The notes below the pieces were generated by a model. It searched no databases, had not been told where the DNA came from, and worked only from the letters and a program-made list of their open reading frames with translations. The position numbers and the translations under genes were made by a program. A DNA stretch of 64,000 nucleotides from DASYPQ01 sp036006425 (lineage in GTDB: Bacteria > Planctomycetota > UBA1135 > GCA-002686595), in NCBI GenBank assembly GCA_036006425.1, contig DASYPQ010000011.1, forward strand, positions 1-64,000. Direction: 5' to 3'. How positions within the stretch are numbered: position 1 is the stretch's first letter; the number at the start of each line of letters is the position of its first letter. Positions 43,305-51,762 of this stretch are shown here, in pieces.

Positions 43305-44159
43305 ATGAACGCGCTGAACCACGGCTTGACGCGGATGTTCGACCGCCTGCTCGCGCCGCTCGAGCACTTCGGGTTCGCGTTCGCGCTCGTCGTGACGAGC
43401 GCCGTCTTCGGGATCCTCGCGCTGATCGCGTTCAAGCACCTGAGCTCGCAGCGCCGCATCAAGGCCGCCAAGGACAAGATCAAGGCGCACCTGATCGAGA
43501 TCCGGATCTACCAGGACGACCTCGCGATCGTCGGCCGCGCGATCGGGAAGGTCCTGCTCCGCAACTTCCAGTACCTCGCGCTCAACTTCGGGCCGTTCAT
43601 CCCGCTCTCGATCCCGTTCGTCCTCGTGATCGCGCAGCTCGCCGTGCGCTACGGCTTCGACCCCATCCGAGTCCACGGACCCGACGAGCAGGTCATGCCG
43701 GGGCGCGGGACGCTGATCGAGGTCGAGCTCGCGCGCGAGCGCGCGGCTGACATCGCCGGCCTCGAGATCCAGCTCCCGCCCGGAGTGCGCGCGCTGTCCC
43801 CGCTCGTGCGGGTCGCGAGCGAAGGCCGCGCCTTCCAGGAAGTGGTCGCGACGGCACCGTTGTCGGGCGCGATCGGCTTCGTCCTCGCGGACGGCACGCG
43901 TGCGTCGAAGCAGATGTCCGCGGGCTTCGCGGACGGGCCGCTCCAGCCCGAGCGCGCCCAGGGCGTCTGGTCGGCGCTCCTGTGGCCCGCCGAGGACAAC
44001 CTCGCGAGCGGATCGCCCTTCCGGAGCGTGCGCATCGAGTACCCCGAGAGGCATCTCGCGTTCCTTCCCGACGGACCCGCGGGGATCCTGCTCGGCTTCC
44101 TCCTCGTCTCGATGGCGGCCGGACTCCTCGTGCTGAAGCCGCTCAAGATCCAGATCTGA
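43305..44159 (+). CDS. Three-helix membrane protein of unknown function
   Basis: This 284-residue protein has a hydrophobic helix at about 22-43, a basic coiled region ('SSQRRIKAAKDKIKAHLIEI'), a second helix at about 97-115, a beta-rich extramembrane domain (about 120-250) and a C-terminal helix. The helix, charged coil, helix order recalls the Oxa1/YidC/EMC3 (DUF106) superfamily, but this is a layout resemblance only. It lies between the ribbon-helix-helix-like gene and a GNAT gene that it overlaps by one base. It could scaffold or insert the neighbouring membrane AlkP enzymes. Confidence 0.7.
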   Translation: MNALNHGLTRMFDRLLAPLEHFGFAFALVVTSAVFGILALIAFKHLSSQRRIKAAKDKIKAHLIEIRIYQDDLAIVGRAIGKVLLRNFQYLALNFGPFIPLSIPFVLVIAQLAVRYGFDPIRVHGPDEQVMPGRGTLIEVELARERAADIAGLEIQLPPGVRALSPLVRVASEGRAFQEVVATAPLSGAIGFVLADGTRASKQMSAGFADGPLQPERAQGVWSALLWPAEDNLASGSPFRSVRIEYPERHLAFLPDGPAGILLGFLLVSMAAGLLVLKPLKIQI

Positions 44160-44635
44160 TGCGCCGCGCGCTCGAGTGGAGCCGCGACGGCTGGACGATC
44201 AGCACCGACGCGCGACGGCTGCAGCTCGACGTCGTGCACGGCTACCTCGCACGCTCGTACTGGGCCGAGGACATCCCGCGCGAGATCGTCGCCCGCTCGA
44301 TCGAGAACTCGCTCTGCTTCGGCGTCTACGAGCGCGGGGATCCCGAGCGCCAGGTCGGTTTCGCGCGCGTCATCACCGACTTCGCGACGTTCGCCTGGAT
44401 CGGGGACGTGTTCGTGCTCGAAGAAGAGCGCGGCAAGGGACTCGCGACGTGGCTGATGGAAGTGATCGCGGTCCATCCCGATCTCCAGGGTCTCCGCCGC
44501 TGGAACCTCGTGACCCGCGACGCGCACGGGCTCTACCGCAAGACCGGCTTCGTCGCGCCGGCCGTGCCGGAGTCCTACATGGAGCGCCGCGTTCCGGACG
44601 CGTACCGGAAGGGCTCCGCAAAGCCGCCCGCGTAG
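44159..44635 (+). CDS. GNAT-family N-acetyltransferase
   Basis: A 158-residue protein with the GNAT acetyl-CoA region 'GDVFVLEEERGKGLATWLM' (the RGxGxA-type motif A) and 'GLYRKTGF' near the end. It resembles single-domain bacterial GNATs of the YitI/ArsN-like kind. The acceptor is unknown. The ATG overlaps the stop of the membrane-protein gene, so it belongs to the same unit. It converges on cysQ, the two stops being adjacent. Confidence 0.85.
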   Translation: MRRALEWSRDGWTISTDARRLQLDVVHGYLARSYWAEDIPREIVARSIENSLCFGVYERGDPERQVGFARVITDFATFAWIGDVFVLEEERGKGLATWLMEVIAVHPDLQGLRRWNLVTRDAHGLYRKTGFVAPAVPESYMERRVPDAYRKGSAKPPA

Positions 44636-45451
44636 TCAGCTTTCGATCGCGCCGGCCGAGATGAGCGCCGCGAGCACGCGGTCTCGCCACGCGGGGCGGC
44701 ACACGACGAGCTGATCGTTGACGGGATTCTCGCGGTTGTAGACGTGCTCTTCCCCGCGCAGCTTGCACACGGTCCACCCGACCGCGCGCGCGACGGTCTC
44801 GGGGGCGCAGGTGTCCCACTCCTTGAGCTGCTTGCGGTGGACGTAGAGGTCGGCCTCGCCGCGCAGGAGCATCGCGACCTTGTTCCCGACGCTCCCGGCG
44901 TGGACGAGCTCCGCGCCCAGCGTTTCAGCGAAGCGCTGCGTCCAGGCCGGCGTGTGGCTCCGGCTCACGGCGATCCGCGGCGGATCGGCCGAAGCGCTGT
45001 CGCCGCGGAGGAGTGCCTGCCCGGACTCGTCGCCGCCGCTCTCGTGACCCCGCACGCACACGCCCCACAGCGTCGCCGGCTTGGAGGGCAGCGCGACGGC
45101 CCCGATCGCGCAGCGGCCGTCGACCGTCAACGCGACGTGGACCGCCCAATCCTCGCGCACTTGGCTGTACTCGCGCGTGCCGTCGAGCGGATCGATGATC
45201 CAGACGCGCGACTTCGAGAGGCGGGAGCGCGTGTCCGCCGTCTCCTCCGAGAGGATCCCGTCGTCGGGGTAGCGACCGCGGACGAGGCCCTGCAGGAATC
45301 CGTCCGCCGCCTGGTCTCCCACGTCGGCGAGCGTGTCTCCGCTCCATCTCCCCGTCGCGCGCAGAGCGAGAGCGCGCTCACCGGCGGCGCGAGCGGCGGC
45401 GATCGCGAACTCGAGATCCGCTCGGATGTCGGGCGGAAGGGACGGGGGCAT
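44636..45451 (-). CDS. cysQ: CysQ-like 3'(2'),5'-bisphosphate nucleotidase (inositol monophosphatase family)
   Basis: This lithium-sensitive-type phosphatase fold is expected to dephosphorylate PAP, the by-product of PAPS-dependent reactions. Motifs: 'ILSEET', 'WIIDPLDGTREY' (the DPLDGT[KR]E[FY] form is characteristic of CysQ; inositol phosphatases have DxIDGTxNF) and 'EWDTCAPE'. About 271 residues from ATG 45451; a GTG at 45505 would add 18. It lies opposite the sat/cysC cluster and completes a PAPS cycle in sequence terms. An inositol-phosphatase role is less likely. Confidence 0.82.
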   Translation of the reverse strand: MPPSLPPDIRADLEFAIAAARAAGERALALRATGRWSGDTLADVGDQAADGFLQGLVRGRYPDDGILSEETADTRSRLSKSRVWIIDPLDGTREYSQVREDWAVHVALTVDGRCAIGAVALPSKPATLWGVCVRGHESGGDESGQALLRGDSASADPPRIAVSRSHTPAWTQRFAETLGAELVHAGSVGNKVAMLLRGEADLYVHRKQLKEWDTCAPETVARAVGWTVCKLRGEEHVYNRENPVNDQLVVCRPAWRDRVLAALISAGAIES

Positions 45452-45564
45452 GCGCGCGGGAAGGGCTCCGCGGGCGAGTCTAGCCTGGACCGGATCCGAC
45501 GGCACGCGCTAAGCTCATCGCGACGCGTCCACCAGAAGACATCTGCGACGAAGGAGAAGAAGAC

Positions 45565-46023
45565 ATGCCTATCGACGTCGGAACCATGGCCCCAGATTTC
45601 ACGCTGAAGACCCAGGACGAGAAGGAGTGGAAGCTCTCCGCGCAGAAGGGGAAGAACGTGGTGCTCCTCTTCTACCCGCTCGACTGGAGCCCGACCTGCG
45701 AGAAGGAGATGTGCAAGATGAGCGAGCAGCCGCCGATCCCGGTCGGTCCGGACACGGTCGTCGTCGGCGTGAGTCGCGACTCCACGTGGTCGCACAAGGC
45801 GTGGAAGCAGGCGAAGGGCCTGAAGTACGACCTGCTCGCCGATCCGATGCTCGAGGTGACGTCGAAGTTCGGCCTGAAGCATCCGGCGGTGCCGTTCATC
45901 AGCCACCGCGCGAGCGTCGTGATCGACAAGGCCGGCAAGGTCGCGTTCGTGCAGGTCCAGGAGAACACGAAGGACGAGCGCAACTGGAGCGAGCTGCAGG
46001 GCGCGCTGAAGAAGCTCGGGTAG
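45565..46023 (+). CDS. Peroxiredoxin (AhpC/TSA family)
   Basis: A 152-residue thioredoxin-fold peroxidase. The peroxidatic Cys is in 'YPLDWSPTCEKEM', the P-x-x-x-[TS]-x-x-C form. A conserved Arg is in 'SHRASVVIDKAGK'. There is a second Cys only four residues on (CEKEMC), so resolution is by an external thiol or that Cys. It would reduce peroxides in the cytoplasm; there is no signal peptide. GAAGGAGAAG precedes the ATG, and a -10-like TAAGCT (45510-45515) lies upstream. Confidence 0.9.
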   Translation: MPIDVGTMAPDFTLKTQDEKEWKLSAQKGKNVVLLFYPLDWSPTCEKEMCKMSEQPPIPVGPDTVVVGVSRDSTWSHKAWKQAKGLKYDLLADPMLEVTSKFGLKHPAVPFISHRASVVIDKAGKVAFVQVQENTKDERNWSELQGALKKLG

Positions 46024-46059
46024 ATCCCTGAGCTAGGGCCTCGATCTTGGTCGCAGGGA

Positions 46060-46076
46060 CCCGGGCGGAACCCGGG
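46060..46076 (+). terminator. Hairpin after the peroxiredoxin gene
   Basis: CCCGGG (46060-46065) and CCCGGG (46071-46076) form a 6-bp stem around CGGAA, followed by CTCT. It begins about 37 bases after the stop. Without a T-tract, termination is only a possibility. Confidence 0.35.
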
Positions 46077-46085
46077 CTCTGCGGG

Positions 46086-46091
46086 TATCCT
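46086..46091 (+). promoter_or_regulatory. -10 element (GGGTATCCT) of the cytochrome-propeller gene
   Basis: TATCCT preceded by GGG lies about 46 bases before the GTG start. The same GG-TAT-n-CT form recurs before several genes in this window. No good -35 is seen. Confidence 0.45.
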
Positions 46092-46137
46092 TGCCTGGCC
46101 ATCCGGGTCCACTCTCCCCCCGGACGCGAGGATCCCC

Positions 46138-49100
46138 GTGAGAATCCAGAGCCTGCTTCCCGTTTCGCTTCTCGCTCTCGCCGCGACCCCGTCGATCTGC
46201 GCAGCCCAGGCGCCGCCCGCGTTCGTCAACTGGGAGTCGCCGCACGTCCACCCACTCGAGCTGACGCCCGACGGCTCGAAGCTGCTCGTCGTGAACACCG
46301 CGGACGACCGCCTCGAGGTGTTCGACGCGAGCGGCGCGACGCTCCTTCCGATCGGCAGCATCCCGGTCGGCCTGGATCCGGTATCGGTTCGGGCGCGGAC
46401 GAACGACGAAGCGTGGGTCGTCAACGCCGTCTCCGACAGCGTCAGCATCGTCCAGCTCTCGACCGGCCACGTCGTCCGCACGCTGCGCGTCGACGACGAG
46501 CCGCGCGATGTGGTCTTCGCGGGCTCGCCCGAGCGCGCGTGGGTCTCCTGCTCCGGCACGAGCGTCGTTCTCGCCTTCGATCCCTCGAACCTCGGCGCGG
46601 CGCCGACGCGCATCGCGATCGACGGGGAAGCTCCGCGCGCGCTCGCGAGGAGCGCCGACGGCAGCCAGGTGTACGTCGCGATCTTCTTCTCGGGGAACTC
46701 GACGACGATCCTCGGCGGGGGCGCGCAGACGAACATCGGCTTCCCGCCGAACGTGGTGAGCGATCCGATCGGCCCGTACGGCGGAGTGAACCCGCCGCCG
46801 AACAGCGGCGCGGCGTTCAACCCGCCGAAGAATCCCGCGAACCCGAACCCGCCCGCGGTCGGCTTGATCGTCCGCAAGGATTCGGGCGGGAACTGGTTCG
46901 ACGACAACAACGGCGACTGGACGGGCCTCGTCAGCGGACCGAACGCTTCGCACTCCGGTCGACCCGTCGGCTGGGATCTCACCGACAACGACCTCGCGAT
47001 CATCGACACGGGCACGAACGGCGTCACGTACGCCCGTCACCTGATGAACATCTGCATGGCGATCGCCGTCAATCCGGTCAGCGGTGACGTCTCGATCGTC
47101 GGCACGGAAGCCACGAACGAGATCCGGTTCGAGCCCAACGTCCAGGGTCGCTTCACGCGCGTGGAGATCGCGCGCGTCGCGCCGGCCGGGCCCGCGACGC
47201 TCGGGATCGACGACCTGAACCCGCACCTCACGTACGCGGTGCCGACGATTCCCCAGCCCTTGCGCGACCAGTCGCTGGGCGACCCGCGCGGCATCGCCTG
47301 GAACAGCACCGGCACGAAGGGCTACGTCACGGGTCTTGGCTCGAACAACCTGATCGTGATCAACAACACGGGACACCGCGTGGGCCTGGCGCCGACGATC
47401 GCGGTCGGCGAAGGCCCGACCGGCGTCGTGGTCGACTCGGCACACGCGCGCGTCCTCGTCCTCGACAAGTTCGAGGGTGCGATCTCCGTCGTCGATCTCG
47501 CGACCGAGCTCGAGACGGCGCGCGTGCCCTTCCACGATCCGTCGCCGACGGCGATCCGCATCGGACGCAAGCACCTCTACGACACGCACAAGAACTCGGG
47601 CCTCGGCCAGATCGCCTGCGCCTCGTGCCACGTCGACGCCCGCTTCGACCGCCTCGCGTGGGACCTCGGCGATCCTTCGGGCCTGATGAAGTCGACGCAG
47701 GGCCAGAATCTCGGAGCGAACATCCCGGGTCTCAATACGGGCTTCCAGGACTGGCACCCGATGAAGGGCCCGATGACGACGCAGACGCTCCAGGACATCA
47801 TCGGCAAGGAGCCGCTCCACTGGCGCGGCGACCGGGCCGGCCTCGAGGAGTTCAACGGCGCGTTCATCGGCCTCCAGGGCGACGACACGAACCTGACGGT
47901 GGCCGAGATGCAGGAGTACGAGGATTTCCTGGAGACGATCGCGTTCCCGCCGAACCCGTACCGCAACTTCGACAACACGCTGCCGACGAACCTGCCGCTG
48001 CCCGGCCACCATACGACGGGGCGGTTCGGGCCGGCGGGACAACCGCTGCCGAACGGCAACGCGCAGGCCGGGCTCTCGATCTACCGCCCGCCCCGACTGC
48101 TCGACGGCAACGCGCTCGCGTGCGTCACGTGCCACACGCTGCCGACCGGGATGGGCACGGACTACACGCTGCAGGGCGCCACGCTCGTCCCGTTCCCGAT
48201 CGGACCGAACGGCGAGCACCACCACATGCTGGTCTCGAGGGACGGCCTCACGAACGTCTCGATGAAGGTGCCGCAGCTGCGCAACGACTACCAGAAGGTC
48301 GGCTTCGACATGACTCAGATGATCAACACGGCCGGCTTCGGCGTGTTGCACGACGGCAGCGTCGACTCGATCGAGCGCTTCGTGGACGAGCCCGTGTTCA
48401 CGCTGCAGAGCAACCAGGAGACGGCCGACCTCGTCGCGTTCATCCTGGCGTTCTCGGGCTCCGACCTGCCTCAGGGCTCGCAGAATCCCTTCCAGCTCGA
48501 GCCTCCGGGCGGCACGAGCAAGGACGCGCACGCCGCGGTCGGCGCGGAGACGACGCTCGTCGACGCCGGGAATCCGGAGCCGGGTCAGCTCGCGCTGATC
48601 GCGAACATGATCACCCAGGCCGACACGAAGAAGGTCGGGCTCGTGGTCAAGGGCCTCCAGGCCGGGATCTCGCGCGGGTACGCGTACATCGGAGGCGGCT
48701 TGTTCCAGGCCGATCGCGCGGCCGAGATCGTCACGACGGCGGCCCTCCAGGCCTCCGCCGCGCCGGGCAGCGAATTGACCTACACCGTCGTTCCGCGCGG
48801 GACGTCGACGCGCATCGGCATCGACCGCGACCTCGACGGCTGCCTCGACCGCGACGAGATCGACGGCGGTTCCGATCCCGCCGATCCGTCGAGCCACGCT
48901 TGCGGACCGGGCACGCCGTACTGTTCCGGCGACGGCCTCGTCGCAGGCGCGTGCCCGTGCGGCAACTTCGGCGTCGCGGGACGCGGCTGCGCGACGTCGC
49001 AACCGGGCAGCATCGGTGCCTGGCTCCACGCGACGGGCACGACGACGCCGGACACGGTCGTGCTGACCTCGTCGGGCGAGCTCCCGGCGGCGCTGTCGAT

Positions 49101-49395
49101 CGTGCTGCAAGGCACGACGACGCTCGCGTCGCCGGCGGTCTACGGAGACGGATTGCGCTGTGTCGCCGGGATCCTGAAGCGTCTCTACTCCGTGAACGCC
49201 GTCAACGGCGTCGTCTCGGTGCCCGGCGCCGGCGATCCGTCGATCTCGGCGCGTTCGGCGGCGCTCGGCGATCCGATCGCGCCCGGTTCCACGCGCTACT
49301 ACCAGACGTACTTCCGCGATCCGAACCCGAGCTTCTGCCCGACACCCGTCGGCGGCACGTTCAACGTGTCGAACGCCTACCGCATCACATGGTGA
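46138..49395 (+). CDS. Secreted YVTN-type beta-propeller protein with two CxxCH heme motifs
   Basis: This 1085-residue exported protein has a signal peptide ('LLPVSLLALAATPSICAAQA') and an N-terminal YVTN/lactonase-like propeller ('LLVVNTADDRLEVFD', 'YVTGLGSNNLIVINNTGHRV'). Heme-binding CxxCH motifs are at 494-498 ('CASCHVDARFDRL') and 662-666 ('CVTCHTLPTGMG'). The pattern resembles di-heme peroxidase-like/cytochrome domains. A Ca-binding-like 'DRDLDGCLDRDEIDGG' and a Cys-containing C-terminal module follow. It probably acts in extracytoplasmic electron transfer or oxidation. The start is GTG 46138, just before the signal peptide. Confidence 0.82.
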   Translation: MRIQSLLPVSLLALAATPSICAAQAPPAFVNWESPHVHPLELTPDGSKLLVVNTADDRLEVFDASGATLLPIGSIPVGLDPVSVRARTNDEAWVVNAVSDSVSIVQLSTGHVVRTLRVDDEPRDVVFAGSPERAWVSCSGTSVVLAFDPSNLGAAPTRIAIDGEAPRALARSADGSQVYVAIFFSGNSTTILGGGAQTNIGFPPNVVSDPIGPYGGVNPPPNSGAAFNPPKNPANPNPPAVGLIVRKDSGGNWFDDNNGDWTGLVSGPNASHSGRPVGWDLTDNDLAIIDTGTNGVTYARHLMNICMAIAVNPVSGDVSIVGTEATNEIRFEPNVQGRFTRVEIARVAPAGPATLGIDDLNPHLTYAVPTIPQPLRDQSLGDPRGIAWNSTGTKGYVTGLGSNNLIVINNTGHRVGLAPTIAVGEGPTGVVVDSAHARVLVLDKFEGAISVVDLATELETARVPFHDPSPTAIRIGRKHLYDTHKNSGLGQIACASCHVDARFDRLAWDLGDPSGLMKSTQGQNLGANIPGLNTGFQDWHPMKGPMTTQTLQDIIGKEPLHWRGDRAGLEEFNGAFIGLQGDDTNLTVAEMQEYEDFLETIAFPPNPYRNFDNTLPTNLPLPGHHTTGRFGPAGQPLPNGNAQAGLSIYRPPRLLDGNALACVTCHTLPTGMGTDYTLQGATLVPFPIGPNGEHHHMLVSRDGLTNVSMKVPQLRNDYQKVGFDMTQMINTAGFGVLHDGSVDSIERFVDEPVFTLQSNQETADLVAFILAFSGSDLPQGSQNPFQLEPPGGTSKDAHAAVGAETTLVDAGNPEPGQLALIANMITQADTKKVGLVVKGLQAGISRGYAYIGGGLFQADRAAEIVTTAALQASAAPGSELTYTVVPRGTSTRIGIDRDLDGCLDRDEIDGGSDPADPSSHACGPGTPYCSGDGLVAGACPCGNFGVAGRGCATSQPGSIGAWLHATGTTTPDTVVLTSSGELPAALSIVLQGTTTLASPAVYGDGLRCVAGILKRLYSVNAVNGVVSVPGAGDPSISARSAALGDPIAPGSTRYYQTYFRDPNPSFCPTPVGGTFNVSNAYRITW

Positions 49396-49398
49396 TCC

Positions 49399-49434
49399 GA
49401 CGGGAGCCGGTTCGACTGCGAGCCGGCTCCCGTC
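49399..49434 (+). terminator. Bidirectional hairpin terminator between convergent genes
   Basis: A 16-bp stem pairs 49399-49414 with 49419-49434 (one G-U) around a 4-base loop. It starts a few bases after the propeller-gene stop. Its distal arm runs into the stop codon of the convergent TPR gene (49433-49435). There is no long T-tract, but stem strength supports termination in both directions. Confidence 0.7.
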
Positions 49435-49855
49435 ACGGTTTCCGAGGCTGCCCTTTGCGGATGTGCGCGCGGACGAGGACGTTCTCCGCGTCCTTGCGCC
49501 AGCTCGCGTTATCCGGCGCGAGGGAGAGGGCGCTCTCGATCTCCGCGAGGCAGCCTTCGACGTCGTCGAGCTCGAGCAGGCAATAGCCGAGGCCGTAGTG
49601 CGCCTCGCCCATCGACGGAGCGAGCTCGGTCGCCTTGCGGTACGCCTCCGCCGCGCCGCGCAAGTCCTTCGACCCGTTCAGGAGCTCGTTCCCGCGCGCG
49701 TACCAGCCGCTCGCCGAGAGCACCGCGGGCTTCGACGCCCCGGGTCGGATTTCGACCGGCGGGTTCGCGCTCCGGAGACAACCGCGCCCGATCCAGAGCG
49801 CGAGGGCGCCGAGCAGGAGCACGCCCGTCGCGACGGTGGCTGCCTGACTCTTCAC
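49433..49855 (-). CDS. Membrane-anchored TPR protein
   Basis: A 140-residue protein with one N-terminal hydrophobic helix ('VATGVLLLGALALWIGRGCL') and two to three TPR motifs ('GWYARGNELLNGSKDLRGAA', 'AHYGLGYCLLELDDVEGCLA'). It probably sits in the inner membrane with repeats outside. It is followed 19 bases upstream on the same strand by a rhodanese gene, so the two may be cotranscribed from the rhodanese side. Partner unknown. Confidence 0.78.
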   Translation of the reverse strand: MKSQAATVATGVLLLGALALWIGRGCLRSANPPVEIRPGASKPAVLSASGWYARGNELLNGSKDLRGAAEAYRKATELAPSMGEAHYGLGYCLLELDDVEGCLAEIESALSLAPDNASWRKDAENVLVRAHIRKGQPRKP

Positions 49856-49874
49856 CGCCGCGGCCCGCGGGCGC

Positions 49875-50417
49875 CTACCCCGGTTGTCCCGTCGGCCCGC
49901 TCCAGGACATGAATCCGCCGGAGAGATTGAACAGGTTCTCGAATCCCTGCCGGCTCAGGAACTCGCAGGCCGCCGCCGAGCGCTGGCCGCCCGCACAGTA
50001 GACGAGCGTCCGTTTCCCGTCGCGGGGGATCTCCTTCCAGCGCGTCTCGATCTCCTGCACCGGGATCAGCAGCGCTCCCGGGATGATCCCGCGCGACGTC
50101 TCCTGCGCGGTCCTCACGTCGACGAGGCGGATGTCGCCCTCCGCGACCATCTTCTTTCCCTCGTCGGTCGACGCTTCGCGCCAGAGGCGTCCCTCGAGCA
50201 CCATCTGCGGGGTCAGCTTCTCTCCCGCCGCCACGCGGCTCATCGTCCGCCGCAGCGCCTCGAGCTCCTGCTGCATCTCTTCCTGCGCGTTCTCGATGCG
50301 TCGCCGCGCGTCGCCGCGCGCGTCCTCGACGCTCTGCGCCATCTTCGACGCGGAGCTCTTCGCGGCGAGCGCGACGATCAGGGCGACGACGGCGATCCCG
50401 AGGGCGGCGTACTCCAC
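49875..50417 (-). CDS. Membrane-anchored rhodanese-like protein
   Basis: A 180-residue protein with an N-terminal helix (about 4-20), a coiled coil ('RRRIENAQEEMQQELEALRR') and a C-terminal rhodanese domain with active-site Cys141 in 'YCAGGQRSA' and 'LVDVRTAQE' at the domain start. It could transfer sulfane sulfur or act as a redox-sensitive binding module. The six-residue active loop is of the single-domain sulfurtransferase type. It is upstream of the TPR gene on the same strand. Confidence 0.87.
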   Translation of the reverse strand: MEYAALGIAVVALIVALAAKSSASKMAQSVEDARGDARRRIENAQEEMQQELEALRRTMSRVAAGEKLTPQMVLEGRLWREASTDEGKKMVAEGDIRLVDVRTAQETSRGIIPGALLIPVQEIETRWKEIPRDGKRTLVYCAGGQRSAAACEFLSRQGFENLFNLSGGFMSWSGPTGQPG

Positions 50418-50439
50418 GCGGGAGATGCTACCAGCTCGT

Positions 50440-51741
50440 CTACTTCGCGCTCGCCCCGACCTTGATACTGCCGCTCGTGCAGTGCAGCTCGATCCTGCCG
50501 CCTCCGCCGTTCACCTTGCCCCGCACCGCGTGCTCGCCCTTCTTCCGCGACCCGGGTTGGACCTCGACCGGGAACCCGACGGCGACGTCGCCGTAGGCCG
50601 TGTCCGCGTCGAGCTCGCAACCGAGCCCCTCGGGGATCGCGAGGTTCACGTTGCCGTACGACGACGACAACCTCCAATCGCCTTCGATGCGGCTGCCCTT
50701 CAGCGCGCGTGCCGAGACCTGGCCGGAGCTCGAATCCGCCTTGAGCCCCGAGAACACGCCTTCGAGCTGGACCGAGCCGTAGCTCGAATGCGCTTCGAGC
50801 GCGCCTTCGTAGTCGCGGACGGTCACTTCGCCGCTCGAGCTCTCCGCCTCGAGCGCACCGACCGCCTTCGCGACGCGCACGTTGCCGTAGCTCGTCTTCA
50901 GCTTCGCGCGCGCCCCCGTCCAGTCCTCGAGCTTCACGTCGCCCGACGAGAGCTCGGCTTCGATTTCGCCTGCGACTTCGAGCATCGTGACGTTCCCGTA
51001 CCCGCTGCCGACGCGGAGGCGCTCTCCGCGGACGCGCGCGAGGTCCACGTCGCCCGAGCTGCTGTTCATCCGGACGTCGGGGCACTCGCAGTCCGCCGCG
51101 CGGACGTTCCCGTAGTCGGACTTCGCGACGAGCTTCTTGCCCTTCACCGTCTCGACGGAGACTTCGCCCGAGCTCGACGTCGCTTCGAGATCGCCGTCGA
51201 CTCCGTGGACCTTCACGGATCCGTACGAGGAGTGGAGCCTCGACGCCGCGAACGGTCCGACTCCGTCGAGGTCGCCCGACCCGCTCTCGATCGCCAGGCG
51301 CGCTCCGGCGGGCACGCGGATCTCGAGGTTCGCCTCCGGGTGGCTCCTGACGGTGGTCCCACCGAAGAGCGACTCCTCCTTCGTGCCGCCCGAGAGCCGG
51401 ACGCGCACCCCCTCGGCCGACTTCACGACCTCGAGCTTCGTGGCGGCGAGCGCCGCGTCGGCCTTCTCCTGCGTGGATCCGTAGGCCGTGATCGTCGCCG
51501 CGATCGACGGCGCGCCGTCCGCGGAAGCCTTCACGCGGACGGTCCCGGAGTCGAGGTCGACGTCGAGCAGCTCCCCGGCGGCGATCTCGAGGGGAACCGT
51601 CTCCTGGCGGCTCGCCTTCTCGTCCTGGCTGAAATTGAAGCTCAGGTGGTTGGCGCCGCGGACGACGCAGGCCGCCGCGATACCGAGCGACAGGAGGACG
51701 ACGAACGCGACACAGGCGAGCGCGATCAGGAACTTCTTCAT
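50440..51741 (-). CDS. Adhesin-like beta-helix protein (DUF4097 type) with alternating YG/SG repeats
   Basis: The 433-residue protein has an N-terminal helix or signal ('LIALACVAFVVLLSLG') and a repetitive beta-rich domain of the DUF4097 'putative adhesin' kind. Between residues 171 and 388, S-x-Y-G-x-V and S-S-S-G-x-V turns alternate every 18-19 residues, giving a regular parallel beta-helix. No catalytic residues are apparent. It probably lies outside the cytoplasmic membrane, by analogy with DUF4097 proteins in bacterial envelopes. The ATG at 51741 has a weak CGAGG upstream. Confidence 0.8.
   Translation of the reverse strand: MKKFLIALACVAFVVLLSLGIAAACVVRGANHLSFNFSQDEKASRQETVPLEIAAGELLDVDLDSGTVRVKASADGAPSIAATITAYGSTQEKADAALAATKLEVVKSAEGVRVRLSGGTKEESLFGGTTVRSHPEANLEIRVPAGARLAIESGSGDLDGVGPFAASRLHSSYGSVKVHGVDGDLEATSSSGEVSVETVKGKKLVAKSDYGNVRAADCECPDVRMNSSSGDVDLARVRGERLRVGSGYGNVTMLEVAGEIEAELSSGDVKLEDWTGARAKLKTSYGNVRVAKAVGALEAESSSGEVTVRDYEGALEAHSSYGSVQLEGVFSGLKADSSSGQVSARALKGSRIEGDWRLSSSYGNVNLAIPEGLGCELDADTAYGDVAVGFPVEVQPGSRKKGEHAVRGKVNGGGGRIELHCTSGSIKVGASAK
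50578..51231 (-). repeat. Twelve alternating YG / SG repeat turns
   Basis: Glycines at residues 174, 192, 211, 230, 249, 267, 286, 304, 322, 340, 363 and 384 mark the turns. The preceding residue alternates Tyr, Ser, Tyr, Ser over the first eleven turns, and Tyr repeats at the last. The period is thus a two-turn unit of about 37 residues. Confidence 0.85.
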
Positions 51742-51762
51742 GGGGGAAGCCTCGTACGGGGG

